From Ypsolopha sequella (lineage: Eukaryota; Arthropoda; Insecta; Lepidoptera; Ypsolophidae), in assembly GCA_934047225.1 (NCBI GenBank), contig OW204001.1, forward strand, positions 15,422,201 to 15,486,200: a stretch of 64,000 nucleotides of DNA. Direction: 5' to 3'. The position numbers and the translations under genes are program-made. Of this stretch, positions 1-11,719 are shown one piece after another (position 1 is the first letter of the stretch; each line of letters begins with the position of its first letter). The notes beneath the pieces are model-generated. The model saw only the letters and a program-made list of their open reading frames with translations. It did no database searches and was not told where the DNA came from.

Positions 1-342
1 TTACAGACAATACCAGATCGCTATACCTTTAAAATGTATACCTACATTAAAAACTTACATATTTTTCATATACGGACTGCGCTAGTATGGCCAGGTCTTC
101 GATTTTCGATGCAGAATGAAGTGGCTCTCTATTCGTCTTCGCAGGAACTTACATATCCTTTCCCTGTTATATAATGTTTTATGTTCTTCACAATCTTGTC
201 TACCCTAATTATTTAAAAGAAAGAATTGTCCTTCGCACTGACCGTAGCAACAGAACGCTTCGCTTCTGTCACCATTTCGATCTGGTGATACCTGCCCACA
301 GCACTGATCCTTTCACCGAATCCTTCACGGTCAATGCTGTTC

Positions 343-526
343 GACCCTGGTCACCATGTTTTACCAAAGTACCTACTAATCAAGACCAATGAAATAAGCC
401 AAACTCGAAGGGTCTGCTGTTGTCCGTTGAGGTCCCGTATTCACCTTCCAGTTCCATCATCAGACCCTGGTCACCACGTTTTACCAAAGTATTAATCAAG
501 ACCAATGAAATAAGCCCAAACTCGAA
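343..526. repeat. Diverged direct repeat pair (343-409 and 463-526)
   Basis: Two copies of a ~65 bp unit starting GACCCTGGTCACCA and ending AAACTCGAA are separated by 53 bp. The second copy has small deletions. The wording resembles dispersed lepidopteran repeat DNA of the kind seen again at 38953-39617. The ORF over the first copy (174-392) has no recognisable domain and is not called a gene. Confidence 0.6.
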
Positions 527-1029
527 TATTTAAAGTAATTTAAATGACAAGTAAATAAAAACCAGCTTATAAGAAAACATGTTTATGCAACTTTTTAAGT
601 AGGTACCTCAAATAAAGTTAAAAACAAAATACAAAAAAAATCTATGATTGTCATTTTAGATTCTAATTTTTTTTAAAGGTGACAAATTTAAAAGCATGAA
701 TATATTTAAATTATTTATAATTTTTTAAATATTTATCTTTATTGTATTTATTGGTCTTGAGTTTGTTTAAGTTTTTAGTATTTTAAATTAATATTAAGTT
801 TTAATGTTAAGTAATTCTTTGTTATTTAAGTTTTATTCGAAATAAAATGTAGGTATATCCTCGCTTTATATTGTTTATATTTTATTGTAAGAAAATCAAT
901 AGGAATATTATAAATCAAGTAATATGTAAAAAAAAACACTCTATGACTAAGGCAGGTTTAGCCCTATAATGGGGTGCCACCAGTGAACACAAAAAACATA
1001 TGTCTGATAAGTCTGATAAGAGCTCAAAA

Positions 1030-1974
1030 ATGCAAAAAGTTTCATGGTATGGGCTACACTACACTATTCCTCAAGAAAGTTGTTGGAAGGTTCGGTATTT
1101 TCTCATACGAATATCTGTCTATCTTTAAAATTTTTGCACATTCTTGGAGGTATTGGGCCAAAGATGGTTATTGAGCAAATGCTTGTAAACATGCATTCAT
1201 CAAAGCAAGGGACATATCCGCAACTACTTCTTTAGGTACAGCTACTCCATCATTCAGCCAACGAACAATCTAATGATGTATAGTCTCCGTATCGTGGCGT
1301 TCAGATATCATTCCGGACACTGGAAACTGCATTTTTGATTTTTGATCGTTGATAGCGATTTCATATACCATGAGGGAGCAAACGTTTGACCATTTCACCA
1401 CTTGCGTCAATGCTGACTCTGCAGCAGGTTTCACGAATGCAATATTGTCTTTCGGCGTGAACTTGGGCATTACTCCAAAAATGTACACAAAATTTATCAT
1501 TTTGTACGTCCTTAATGGACCCATTATAAATTGAATTATATTTTGCTATACAAAGTAAACCGATTGGATCTGCAGCATATCTACTTTTTATTAACTTTTC
1601 ACGAAATTTGCGTCTGCGCAACAAAATGTGCGTGAATAATGTCAGTCCATGCACCCCGTTTTAACGGCTTGTAGGTTCTTTCATATTTTTTATTTCCTTT
1701 GATGGTCGTGTAAATCACTTCTTCAGGTGCAATGGATAACCTTAATATATTTCCGTTTCTTCACTATTTCTTTCATATTCTGACGCGTCATCTTGTGTTT
1801 CATTTTCTTAATCATAACATAAGATGGATTATTATCAGCATCTGATGTTAAATGTATTTTTTTGTCGATTCCTAAAATATCCTGAAGACCGTACCGGTTT
1901 AATTTGGTTATTGTACGGAGTGATTTTGAATCTATTTTGTATGTGTCTTTTATTCCTGTCTCAACTTTTCCCAT
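1030..1974 (-). pseudogene. MULE/NOF-like transposase remnant, frameshifted
   Basis: Three overlapping minus-strand reading frames join into one broken protein. From N to C: 1974-1723 (basic, with a KMKHKMTRQNMKEIVKKRK patch), 1654-1361 (DPIGLLCIAKYNSIY, then FCVHFW), a frame switch to 1524-1270 (PVSGMISERHDTETIHH), a stop, then WLNDGVAVPKEVVADMSLAL and LPTTFLRN down to about 1030. The blocks ISERHDT..IHH, GVAVPKEVV.D.SLALMNA and LP.TFLRN match my memory of the arthropod MULE-type transposase family that includes Drosophila NOF; D and E residues of a DDE core may lie in them. At least two stops and one frameshift make it dead. It lies about 270 bp from a foldback element, which is suggestive because NOF is carried by Drosophila Foldback elements. 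The family call is inference; that it is a degraded coding region is clearer. Confidence 0.5.
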
Positions 1975-2240
1975 ACTTTGTGGCTGTGGGTCCGGTCCGA
2001 GTTGGTCCGAAACAGTCCGTTAGATTACTTCAATAGAGTTATGCAATAAATGCTGTGCTACAATTTGATAAATAGTCGAAAAAATTTCGTGTATTTTATT
2101 GAGTAATATTGAAATACCTGAAAACTTCGATTAAGAGGATGGCATACCCTAGCAACTTTTTTTTAATTTCCGTCCAGCACAATAAGTCTAATGGCAAAGA
2201 CCTTATTTGCTTTTCATAGAAGCGATTATATGTTGGAAAA

Positions 2241-3553
2241 AAATTGTTTTGGCCATATCTTCGGAACGGAAGGTAGTACATCCCTAGGGGTCGGACCATA
2301 GGGTGCCAAAAAAGTTTTTTTTTTTTAATGTCAAAACTTTAACCGCCCGTATCTCCTAGACGGCTTAAGTTAGACCCATGTTGATGGGTGTCTAAGAAAA
2401 GGTCTCGCCGAGATCTAGCCCCCCCCAGTGTCAAAATTTTAACGGCCCGTATTTCCCAAACGGCTGAAGCTAGACCCATGTTCATGGTACTCTAAGAAAA
2501 GGGCTCGACGAGCTCTAACTGAAAATGAAAAGAAAAAGTCGAAAAAAAAATATATTTTTGCCAAAACTTTGATCAGCTATATCTCCCGAACCGTAAGTCC
2601 TAGCGAGTTGCGGTTTCGACTTTAGTGATCGGTTTTCCAAGGGCTTCCTGACAGCATCAAAAAATTTGACATTTGACAGGTTTTGACATTTTTTTGACAG
2701 GTCCAAAAAAGTGCTCCGATTCGCTTGAAACTCGGTATCAAGGGGCAAGTAGGGTCGGTGATTACCAATTAATTGTTAAATTTGACACTTTTTGACAACC
2801 GACAAGGATTTTGACACATTTTTGAAAAAAATTTGATCGGACTCGGCCTCGCTGGCGCGTTCTCCGTCCTCACATGCTCGTTTTTCGGCCTCGCTAGAAA
2901 GACACTTGAAGGCTGGGCCTTCGGCCTCGCCATTAGATCCGAAGAAATGTCCGTACAAATTTTTTTCAAAAAAGTGTCAAAATCCTTATCGGTTGTCAAA
3001 AAGTGTCAAATTTAACAATGAATTCGTAATCACCGAAATCACCATTTGCCCCTTGATACCGAGTTTCAAGCGAATCGGAGCACTTTTTTGGACCTGTCAA
3101 AAAAATGTCAAAACCTGTCAAATGTCAAATTTTTTTATGCGGTCGGGAAGGCCTTGGTAAACCAATCACTAAAGTTGAAACCGCAACTCACTAGGACTTA
3201 TGGTTCGGGAGATATAGCCGATCAAAGTTTTGGCAAAAATATTTTTTTTTTTCGACTTTTTTTTTTTCATTTTCAGTTAGAGCTCGTCGAGCCCTTTTCT
3301 TAGAGTACCATGAACATGGGTCTAGCTTCAGCCGTTTGGGAGTTACGGGCCGTTAAAGTTTTGACACTGTGGGGGGCTAGATCTCGGCGAGACCTTTTCT
3401 TAGACACCCATCAACATGGGTCTAACTCAAGCCATCTAGGAGATACGGGTGGTTATAGTTTTGACATTAAAAAAAAAAACTTTTTTGGCACCCTATGGTC
3501 CGACCCCTAGGGATGTACCACCTTCCGTTCCGAAGATATGGCCAAAACAATTT
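2241..3553. mobile_element. Foldback element with ~595 bp inverted arms
   Basis: Left arm 2241-2835 and right arm 2957-3553 are near-complete reverse complements around a 121 bp loop (2836-2956). The outer ends are AAATTGTTTTGGCCATATC and its complement. Each arm holds two diverged tandem units of ~88 bp (left arm: about 2330-2418 and 2429-2516), each with CCGTATCTCC, AGACCCATGTT and TCTAAGAAAAGG. The centre is full of TGACATTT/TGACA words. The loop carries a GC-richer stretch found again at 10825-10892. ORFs in the arms are mirror images of each other and not coding. Long arms with internal tandem repeats are typical of Foldback/MULE elements. No clear target-site duplication was found. Confidence 0.75.
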
Positions 3554-3775
3554 CTTTTTCGGTACATCCCTTTAAAAAGAAAAGGCGATTTTTCCCATCC
3601 CTAGTGATCGAGGACATCCCTAGTACCCAGGTACATCACTATGAACTTCGCTCGCTCGCTCGTTCGTACTCACTCGAAAAATTTTTCAAAACTCCCATAC
3701 AACGACACGTCTCACTAAAATGTCAAAAAACCATGTCAAATGTCAAGGTTTTTCCCCACTCAGTATTAGACAACT
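3554..3775. repeat. Sequence flanking the foldback; inverted copy at 5225-5345
   Basis: Beyond the right arm the sequence continues with more TGACA-rich DNA. 3686-3765 reappears as its reverse complement at 5230-5310 (AAACTCCCATACAACGACAC against GTGTCGTTGCATGGGAGT). The repeat family is therefore larger than the simple hairpin. Confidence 0.6.
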
Positions 3776-4029
3776 GACATTGTTTTCATACATTACTACC
3801 ATGTCAAAAGACTCCTTCAAACTAAACAACCATGTCAGTCAGTCAGTCAGTGAGTTACCGTTTTGTAGCTTTATATATAGTCAAAAAAAAAATTAAGTAT
3901 GGACAACATGAAGAAAATATGAATGAATACATACCTGCAAAACATATATTTCGATTCTTAGTCGTCAAATCGTCATCACATCCTTCGAATAACATTATTT
4001 TGTCATGCTATACTTGCATAAAACCATCC

Positions 4030-4200
4030 ATAATCATTTCGTTACACACAACGGACCAGCAACGGACCAACGGACTGAACGGACTAACCCGAAGCCCGAA
4101 AAAGTCCGATCGGTCCGTGGTCCGCGGACTCGCTCGCGGTTGAAAAAGTCCTATTTGATGATTTAGGACTTTTTATACGTTTTCGGTCTTTTACGGACTT
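4030..4200. repeat. CGGAC/GTCCG-rich sequence
   Basis: Dense runs of CGGAC and GTCCG words (about ten in 170 bp) precede the THAP fragment. The same words cluster at 1990-2022. It may be a transposon end with short sub-terminal repeats; no family was recognised. Confidence 0.35.
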
Positions 4201-4379
4201 TTTATTTGGTCCATATGACAGCTCTGCTCTACACGCCGTCTAAGCAGAAATGGAGCGTCAATCGCTGGGGTCGTGGCGCCGCGCCGCGCTTGCCTTGCCA
4301 CCTTGCCATTGCCAGTACGCGCAGACGTAAGCGGGTGATAGGACGTGGCTTTTGTAAAGTCTGTGCCGACCTGATCACG

Positions 4380-4475
4380 ATGTCGCTAAGATATTGTTGC
4401 GCATTTGGATGCCTAAATTCGTCACGAAAAAAGGAAATCGCCTATTTTAGACTTCCGGCTGATGTCCAAAGATAA
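4380..4475 (+). pseudogene. THAP zinc-finger domain fragment
   Basis: The frame from ATG 4380 reads MSLRYCCAFGCLNSS, then KKEIAYFRLPAD, then a stop at 4473. This matches the start of a THAP domain: the C-x2-4-C pair of the C2CH zinc site, followed by a phenylalanine and the R.P motif. The remainder (tryptophan, second C..H pair, AVPTIF box) is absent. Either the domain is truncated or an intron begins at CAAAGATAAG, where the invariant GT would have been lost. THAP domains occur in host DNA-binding proteins and in P-element and other DNA transposases. Because it lies among transposon debris, a transposase origin is favoured. The in-frame upstream extension (from 4206) is low in content and probably not coding. 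Confidence 0.55.
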
Positions 4476-4644
4476 GACTAAAAAATATCACTCAAGAGTA
4501 GTACCTACTTACATTATAAATAAATTTTTTGAAATTGTCGCGTTCTTTTTATGTATGTTCATACTGTCTGTTACCAGGGCAAAATAAAGAGTTAATAGAT
4601 TTAAGTACGCTTGTCAGAACAAAAAGCAGGTTTCTTTGGTCTTA

Positions 4645-4770
4645 AATTCAAATTCAAATTAAAATAGTTTATTTTGCAAAGTAGGTATATATAATACCTA
4701 CACGTTTCACAAGTCAAAATTTAATCTTATAAATATATAATAAATGTACATGAACTAGATTAAACAAAAT
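4645..4770 (-). mobile_element. LINE 3' tail (antisense)
   Basis: AAATTCAAATTCAAATT followed by AGTTTATTTTGCAAAGTAGG is the usual look of a lepidopteran non-LTR retrotransposon 3' end read in antisense: simple-repeat tail, then an inverted polyadenylation signal. No coding sequence is attached. Confidence 0.4.
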
Positions 4771-5224
4771 TTATACTTGCAATTGTCGGCACTTGGTGAA
4801 ACTTGAAACACATCTTGAAAAAAAAACTAGATTAAAGTTTTATTTAATTTATGTAGCAATATATGAATAAACGATTAAAATTATACATAAAATATATATT
4901 ATACAAGGTGAAATCCAATCAAATGCCCGAACCCATACAGTCTGTCCATCTTACTGTCTATCTGTTCCGTTTTAAGTTTCGAACCACTCAACGGATTTGG
5001 ATACGCTTTCTTTATTATTACATTATAGACTCTATTACAATATAATTATAGGCTATAAGAGTGTTGATAAAAAAAACATCAAGCCAAAAACGGGGCAAAG
5101 ATTGAATAATCGCGGGCGGACCCGCGAGCGAAAGGCTATCTATACTATATAGTATCTATACTAGGAATATTATTAAAAAGGTTGTTAAAAAGGTATGTAT
5201 GAAATGTTGGGTGTTTAATTGTGA

Positions 5225-5345
5225 GTGGAGAAAAACCTTGACATTTTTTGACATTTGACATGGTTTTTTTGACGTTTTAGTGAGACGTGTCGTTGCATGG
5301 GAGTGTCAAAACTTTAACGGCCTGTATCTCCCAAACGGCTTTTTA
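5225..5345. repeat. Partial inverted copy of the foldback family
   Basis: 5230-5310 is the reverse complement of 3686-3765. It then runs directly into CGGCCTGTATCTCCCAAACGGC, a piece of the arm unit of the 2241-3553 element. It is an internally deleted relative of that element. Confidence 0.65.
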
Positions 5346-5691
5346 ATCGTTCATTATTTATTATTTAAGATAAGTTAATGCTTATTTTTAATATTGATAT
5401 GACGATGACGAGTCTTATCGTATCTTGAAAAACCCAAGTTATGATATGAGTGAACGACAGCCCTAACGCTTCGGTGGCGCGTAGGTATTTAACTCGGGAA
5501 TTCGGTTCAATTTCCCTACTGTCTTTGCTTATACTGTGGCAATACTGCATTCAGAATATTTAGACAGACAAAACAGAAATTAACAAACAAAATAAATGAA
5601 AGTTTGCGCCCAGCCGACTAAAATACAACCAAAATTACACCCTTAATTGCTTTTGGTTCTGATTGTTTACTATTTAAACATGTTCTAAAAC

Positions 5692-6386
5692 AGGGGTCTA
5701 CAAACTACAGTCCGCAGGCCAATACCGGTCCCCACGCTCCACAAATCCGGCCCGCACAGTAGAGTGCCCGATAAGCAGCTAACTTAAATTTCACTAAAAT
5801 TTACAATGTACGTTTATATACAATATAATAATCAGATGTTTGTAGTTTATGCTGTTAACGACCAATTTAAAAAATACAATGATTGTCATACATGAGCTTA
5901 CATTTTTTTATGCAGCCAAATTCATACTCTAGGCTTGGTAAGTGATGAGTATCAGGGATCGATAACACATTGCTAATTTCTCAAAATAAATTGTTGACCT
6001 CCCATAACACGAAAAAAATAATTTACGAATTTCACAAAAAGGGTCATTGAACATTCGATACTGACAAGTAACAGTCTTCAATATGAATTTAGTTATATAA
6101 ATAAATTTAGTTTTGTAACATTACATATAACCAACTAGCCCTATAAAAAAAATTGCGCGTAGTCCTAAGGAAGCCACTTGATTGTCCGTTTTCAACAAAA
6201 ATTTTGACAGTAGACTAAATATACAATAATAGTCAATCATACAAATTAGTTGTGTATGATTTTAACTACAAATTAAGAATCACGGACATTTAAAGTTTGT
6301 GTTAAAAAATGCAATCTTGGTTTTGCCCCTAGGGACTTAGTGGAGGAATCACTATGGCCCTCAGGCTAAAAAGTTTGGAGCTCCTG
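5692..6386. mobile_element. Non-autonomous hAT element with 8-bp TSD
   Basis: Begins CAGGGGTCTACAAACT and ends AGTTTGGAGCTCCTG, imperfect inverted ends of the hAT Charlie-like type. It is flanked by TTCTAAAA (5684-5691) and TTTTAAAA (6387-6394), a 7/8 match as expected for the 8-bp hAT duplication. The 695 bp interior is AT-rich with no transposase frame. Confidence 0.75.
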
Positions 6387-7277
6387 TTTTAAAATTACCG
6401 TTACTCCTTTCTCTTTTATTGTTTCCATATTATGCAAGGGCAATATTTAGGGCTCTTACTATTTATGATTCAACTGTTTTGAGAGAAAAAAAAGTTTTTA
6501 GAGTATAACATAAAAGTTTTTAGAGTATAACACAACACTGCAACAAAATAAAACCATAATACTTTTACAAATATTAGTAAGTAGTTAGGTTTGAATCAGA
6601 TATCAATGAAAACTAAATAATGAGAAAATATTTATCACAGGCCCTAAATTATTTACTAAAATTCCGAAAAACTAAAAATATATCAGTATTTATGTATTTG
6701 AAAATAAATTATTGAAACTTCTAACAAGAGAATGTAATTTCCAGCGAAAGGCTTTATTCATGATAAATCAATCTAATTACTTTCATCTTTGACAATTGAC
6801 ATGTTTAATTAAATTAATTAAAGTATTTTTATTTTTTGTAAGCTGTTGAGTCGATTGAACATTGAGACCCGAGAAATTTGCATGTTAATTCGTATAAATA
6901 TCTATAAAATTTGCTTTTGTTTAAATATCAATTACAAATTACGCTGTTGTAAATTAAAAAATATGTAAACTAATTTTAGATTTACACGCCTTTTGGTAAA
7001 GTGTAGAGTAGGTAAATCAATTAAGTTAAACGCTTCTTATCTCTTATTTATTAATAATTATATACTTACGGTTAAAACTGATCAAAGTTAATTAATGGTT
7101 AAATACAAATACTTAAAAGGTAAAAGAAAATTGGACAGATCATGATAATAATAATAATTAATAAAACGGATCAGTTTCCATAGACAATTTTTAAAAATGG
7201 GAATTTATTTATTACACAACAAATCAAATACATAACAATAAAAAAATTATAAAATTAAAACTAAATAATATTTAAAA

Positions 7278-7691
7278 TTAAACTAAATAAAAAATTCTAT
7301 CAAGGTCGCTGCCGTCGTGCGGGAGAGTACCTAGCAGGCTGGCAGCGTTACCTCGTTGTATGGCCAGACTGATTCTCTGGCCGAGGTAAGCCCCAGCCCG
7401 AGGGTCCCCGGAGGCATCGACCAGGCGTTTTGATAAATCTTTATACAAAGAATGTGCACTCGGTCCCCACGGTCCGAGTGTCTCAACGCCGAAGGGCGCA
7501 AACATATAGTCCGTACTCAGGGCTACATATCTGCGCCGCTTCTTTTTTTCAGCTCCTTCCGCCGCGGCGCCCGCCTTGGAGCAGGTCATTGGTAAGTAGG
7601 ATGAGGCTAGTGTATCAACACAAGTCGCACCCCACACCAAAGACCTGCTAAAACTAATTATTATTGAGCATACAATAATAAATGTAGACAC
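7278..7691 (-). pseudogene. C-terminal fragment of a LINE ORF2
   Basis: A 137-residue open frame. From about residue 18 it reads WGATCVDTLASSYL, KKKRRRYVALS, FAPFGVETLGPWG, DLSKRLVDASGDPRAG, LGQRISLAIQRGNAASLLGTLP. I recognise this as the conserved C-terminal tail of a widespread family of animal non-LTR reverse transcriptases (FxPFxVETLGPWG...IxLAIQRGNAAS). The first ~14 residues are AT-rich and probably lie outside the homology, so the element is 5'-truncated near 7650. The stop is followed by A+T-rich sequence to about 7200, consistent with a short 3' UTR. The catalytic YxDD region is absent, so the fragment cannot act alone. The exact clade is not certain. Confidence 0.7.
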
Positions 7692-8120
7692 ACACTATGT
7701 AGTAAAAACTTAAAGAGTCGAGAAGTTAGTCATAGTCATACTTTTTTTTGGTATTCGAAAAATGGACACCATGTCATAAACCATAATAATGTATTAAAAC
7801 AAAATAGCATAGTTAAAGAAAAAATATTTGCACAATAGAAAAAAAACACATGGCACGGCAAGGAACGTGCCATCCATAAATCGTACCCAATTCATATTTT
7901 TTGTTAAAACAGGACTTCTGTTTTTATGACCTTATTGTAACACAATATGAACACAATAGATAAGCCCTCCTTTTTCTACATTCATTCGTGTAGATCATTT
8001 TTCGCGAACTATAATAATAAATGTAAATACACAGTAATAAAACTAAAAGAGTCTAGAAGTATAGCTTTGTTGTATTTGAAAAATCCTACTTCCTGGACGC
8101 CATGATATAAATGCAATACA
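7676..8120. repeat. Diverged duplication (7676-7790 vs 8010-8120)
   Basis: Both copies contain AATAATAAATGTA, then GTAATAAAACT/GTAAAAACTTAAAGAGTC.AGAAGT, then TTTGAAAAAT/TTCGAAAAATGG and a CCATGxxATAAA motif. The unit is about 110 bp at low identity. No gene was found in the intervening sequence. Confidence 0.35.
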
Positions 8121-8419
8121 AAATGGTCCTTACGTCGTCAACAATAAAGCACAACCGAACGGATAAGATAGTTATGGTCTAAATGTACGGACGCTTATAT
8201 TGCAACTCTCAATTGTGATATTAGCATATCAGAATCCAGTATAGATGTATTACTAATATCTTAGCGAATACAAGTATATCAGTTCCATTATCTTTATCCA
8301 CGAATAATGAATTTGCCAGAAAACTATACATTTTCTCGGAGATACAAAATTTGTACAAAAATGTACATAATTAGGCCTTTCTGAAACGGGTCCTATCTAC
8401 CCCAAATATATAGTTTCGA

Positions 8420-8755
8420 AAAAGCTTCAAGTTGGTGTGCACTTTTTTAACAAACTTTGAATCAAATTTTTCGGGGCAATTTGAATGATACAAAATTATT
8501 TTTTGGTTGTACATAATTGTACAAAATTCAAAGTACGCGAATGTATAAAAAGTTTTCATTTTCAGAGATAGTGCACTCCAGGGTCAAGTTGTAGTGCACC
8601 TTTTTACAAAACTTCAAATGAAAACTGTGACGTAATTAGAAGGGTACAAAATTATTTTTTTGCTGTACATAATTGTACAAAATGTGTACAATATTATAAG
8701 CACATTTAATTATCATATATCTATAAGTGCACTACAACTTCAGGGACCCAAATTC
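8420..8755. repeat. Diverged tandem repeat with inverted segment
   Basis: Units at about 8426-8535 and 8586-8690 share AAGTTG.TGTGCAC, then TACAAAATTATTTTTTG.TGTACATAATTGTACAAAA. GGGTCAAGTTGTAGTGCAC (8581-8600) is mirrored by GTGCACTACAACTTCAGGG (8728-8747), so a hairpin is possible. No ORF of note. Confidence 0.5.
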
Positions 8756-9342
8756 TAACTGAATTAAGAGAACATAAACTCTAATAGACTCCATTTAAGC
8801 ATTATGTAACTCTACGAGAGTATTTAAACTCAACTGTACGTGCTTAATTCTTGTATCGGAGTTAGTAATATCGGATATACGGCTGCCATACATTGGCGTT
8901 ATGATTACACTTTTATATTTCCTAAGCATACTATTACTGCCTATTGGAGTTGTGAATCGCTAAAATAGCATTTACTAACTCTTTTCTGCACCTCAAAGCT
9001 TCAACAATTGCTGAGAGCATTAGCTAACGTTTTTCTATGTCTACAAGTAAATTTCACCGCTTTTATAACCCTCTTTTGCGTCCAAGAGGATTTACAGAAG
9101 CGAATAAAGCAGCTTGTGTGTTAGTTGGGAACTTATAATTATAAGTATTATATACATTATTTTAAGAGATATGATAATTTAAATATAAATACTAATACTA
9201 ATATTAAATATAAATAGTAATCCAACTGTGTGAAAGAGTGTTTTCTTCAAGATGCTTTCCAAGTTTCACCCAACTGTAAGTATAAATTACACTGTGAAAG
9301 GATCATTAAAATTAACTAAGTCGAACATAATCTTTGTTTTAG

Positions 9343-9470
9343 ATAGATAGATAGATAGACAGATATAATCTTTATTTACTCTGCACTATCAACAAATTAA
9401 TTCAAACACATTTTAGATACAAAACAAAATGAAGTTTGAAACACATTTTAGATACAAAACAAAATGAATT
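9343..9470 (-). mobile_element. LINE 3' tail with TAGA repeats and a short direct repeat
   Basis: (TAGA)n, then ATAATCTTTATTTACT, looks like an antisense LINE 3' end with a simple tail. AAACACATTTTAGATACAAA occurs twice in a row (9406 and 9438). Confidence 0.4.
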
Positions 9471-9721
9471 GCTGGGTAAAAAGGCCCTGACTCAGCATGT
9501 GTTGCAGCCAGTAAGTAGACTACAACGCTGTTATTATGCCAGAACCATTGTTTTGTCACGCATGCTTCCGACATTTTAATGTACATACTTACATAGGTAC
9601 AAATAGTTACAGTATAATATTTTACACAATTTTTTTATATGCTTTTGGCATCATTAGTATTGCAGTGGCTCTGTCTCAAAAACTGGAGCTATTCAAACAA
9701 ATGTGATGTTTTCTCCGTATC

Positions 9722-9922
9722 CAAAATAGTAGTTTATGCTACAAGGGTGAAAAGGAATAAATTACGAGCGAGTGTTTTAAACGTAACCGAGTAATTTATT
9801 GCTCTTACTCCCGTGTATCATATTACGTTTTTCAATGCATAGTGTGAGGAAATAAAACAAATATAATCTTGTGAACTTTAAATTGTGATTGGCTCAAAAG
9901 AACTGTATCCAGAGCCGTTAAA
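9722..9922 (+). repeat. Dispersed repeat A, copy 1
   Basis: This ~200 bp segment (TTTATGCTACAAGGG, GAATAAATTACGAGC, AACGTAACCGAGTAATTTAT, GATTGGCT.AAAAGAACTG) is present inverted at 31620-31813, where a DIRS element interrupts it. It is a multicopy family of unknown class. Confidence 0.75.
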
Positions 9923-10824
9923 CAGTGGAAAAAAAAAGCATAACATTTATGGTACACAGGAAAGGCTGCAGGTTAGCCAACCATTATAAATAAATAAAAA
10001 ATAATAATAACATTAAAGCCCTAGGGCAAAAAAATCAACTTTCTGTTCGGTTTTGATGCATAAAAAGTGGGCCTTTACGAGCATTTGCATTGAAAAAAAA
10101 CAAATGTCACAATCACCGTTGCTCTGTATAATCACTTAAAAATGTTGGTGCTAATGATGGCTTGAGGAGTAAAATGCCCTGAATATGTATTGCTGCAAAT
10201 ATATTTTGGTACTCAACTCGAATTCGGAATGGCAATCGTAACTCGATCCAAAATAATTGATACGTTTTTATGTTTACGAACATGTGTAATTGCCCAATTT
10301 AATTTTATGATTCCGATTTGCATACGTTAATTTTTGTAATTCAACTCAAGTCATTTTTGTAAATGTACTTTTAATTCTGCCTTCCAAAAAATACGTGCAA
10401 TAAGTTGAGCTGTTTTAAAAGTAGTACACATTTAGGACCCTGAATCTATCAACGAATGGAATCAAAATATTAAAAATATTAGTATGTAAATAACAGGTAT
10501 CGAAAATGATTTTATTTAAACAGTACTTGTAGAAAGCTCGTCTACTTGCTGACGACCACATCAAGGAGGAAGTTCTCAAGTATCTTGAGTACTCAGATAT
10601 ACGTAAATTTATTAAAAGAAGCGGAAGATTTGAGGGAACGCCCCTGGGACATTAGGATACCAAAGCTCAAGCAATGAGAATTGGATGGAATAGCTCAAAA
10701 TAGATAGCCGACCATCCGCCTGAGCCCAGCAGGCGTCCCACCTCAACATCATCATCATCATCAAAATTAAATAAAAACATCGGCATACAAAAAAACCTAT
10801 CGACCATTTTTCCTGTAAAATAAA

Positions 10825-10892
10825 GGCCGCGCGGACTCGTTCTCCGTCCTCGCAAGTTCGTTTTACGGCCTCGCTAGAAAGACAGTTCGAGG
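10825..10892. repeat. Segment shared with the foldback loop
   Basis: CTCGTTCTCCGTCCTCGCA, then GTTCGTTTTACGGCCTCGCTAG, correspond to 2855-2905 in the loop of the 2241-3553 element. The preceding stretch (10600-10820) has a short ATC microsatellite and unplaced sequence; ORFs across it are not recognisable. Confidence 0.55.
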
Positions 10893-11577
10893 CCTCGAGA
10901 ATACTCGAATCGTAGTCCAAAAGTTGGTATTATGATCAGTAGAACAAGTAAACAGTAGAACATTTTAGTTTTGAAGTCATACAAACAAAACTTCTCAAGT
11001 AGATAATCGGAGAGGGGTTAGACTGATGAAAAAGAAGGCTTTTTGGAGAAAGGAAACGTAATTAAAAAAGTTTGACTCCGCAGGAACTCCGTTTTCAGCC
11101 CACCACAGCTAACCCTACTTTTGTACTTCACAAAATAAGTATTTATTTTCTATGTGTTAAGAGTGTTTAAGGTTGTTTTTTCGAATTGTATTTATTGATC
11201 TGTATTTACAGGTATCGTTGAGAATAAACAAATGTTTAGGAATTACACTTCTTGTTTTTGTTTCTGATTAAGTTTGTTGACATTATTGTTGCGGTCCAAC
11301 CCCTCTGTAACCTTGCAACATTTTGTTCTTTATTGTTTTTTTTAATAACAGGACGAGGAATATTCATTTGTATTTGTAAAGTATTTAGTGGGATTCCGTT
11401 TCTCCCGATCCCGTGGGAATTTCTTAAAATACTTTCTTACCGGATGTTTACGTCATACAATGACGAAACTGGGGTTCGAAATTCAAATCCATGAGAATGC
11501 ATGAGATTTTCTGAATGTATGTGCATAGTATTTGCGGAGTAAATATATCTGTACAGCAGTGAATCTTAGTAAAAATG

Positions 11578-11706
11578 CTCTAATTCAGACTCACGCACAC
11601 AGATGTGATGTCTACGCGCTATCTCAGTGCGGTTCGGTGGAGATCTTGGCGCGGCGGCGTGTGGAGCACACGTCTGCGTGTATGCGCGTTTTTGTTCTAA
11701 TTAGAG
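11578..11706. mobile_element. Short GC-rich inverted-repeat element
   Basis: Ends CTCTAATTCAGA and its near complement TGTTCTAATTAGAG. The interior is CpG-rich, with ACGCGC-type words resembling the MITE at 51157-51290. Arms are imperfect and family assignment is tentative. Confidence 0.4.
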
Positions 11707-11719
11707 GGGATACAAACAT

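Noticed and set aside
2515..3303. Several 60-85-residue ORFs on both strands
   Set aside because: They are mirror translations of the foldback arms; the same peptides (MPLDTEFQANRST) appear from both arms.
5100..5135. Helitron 3' end at GCGGGCGGACCCGCGAGCGAAAGG
   Set aside because: The hairpin is present, but it is followed by CTAT rather than CTAG/CTRR, so only a decayed end is possible.
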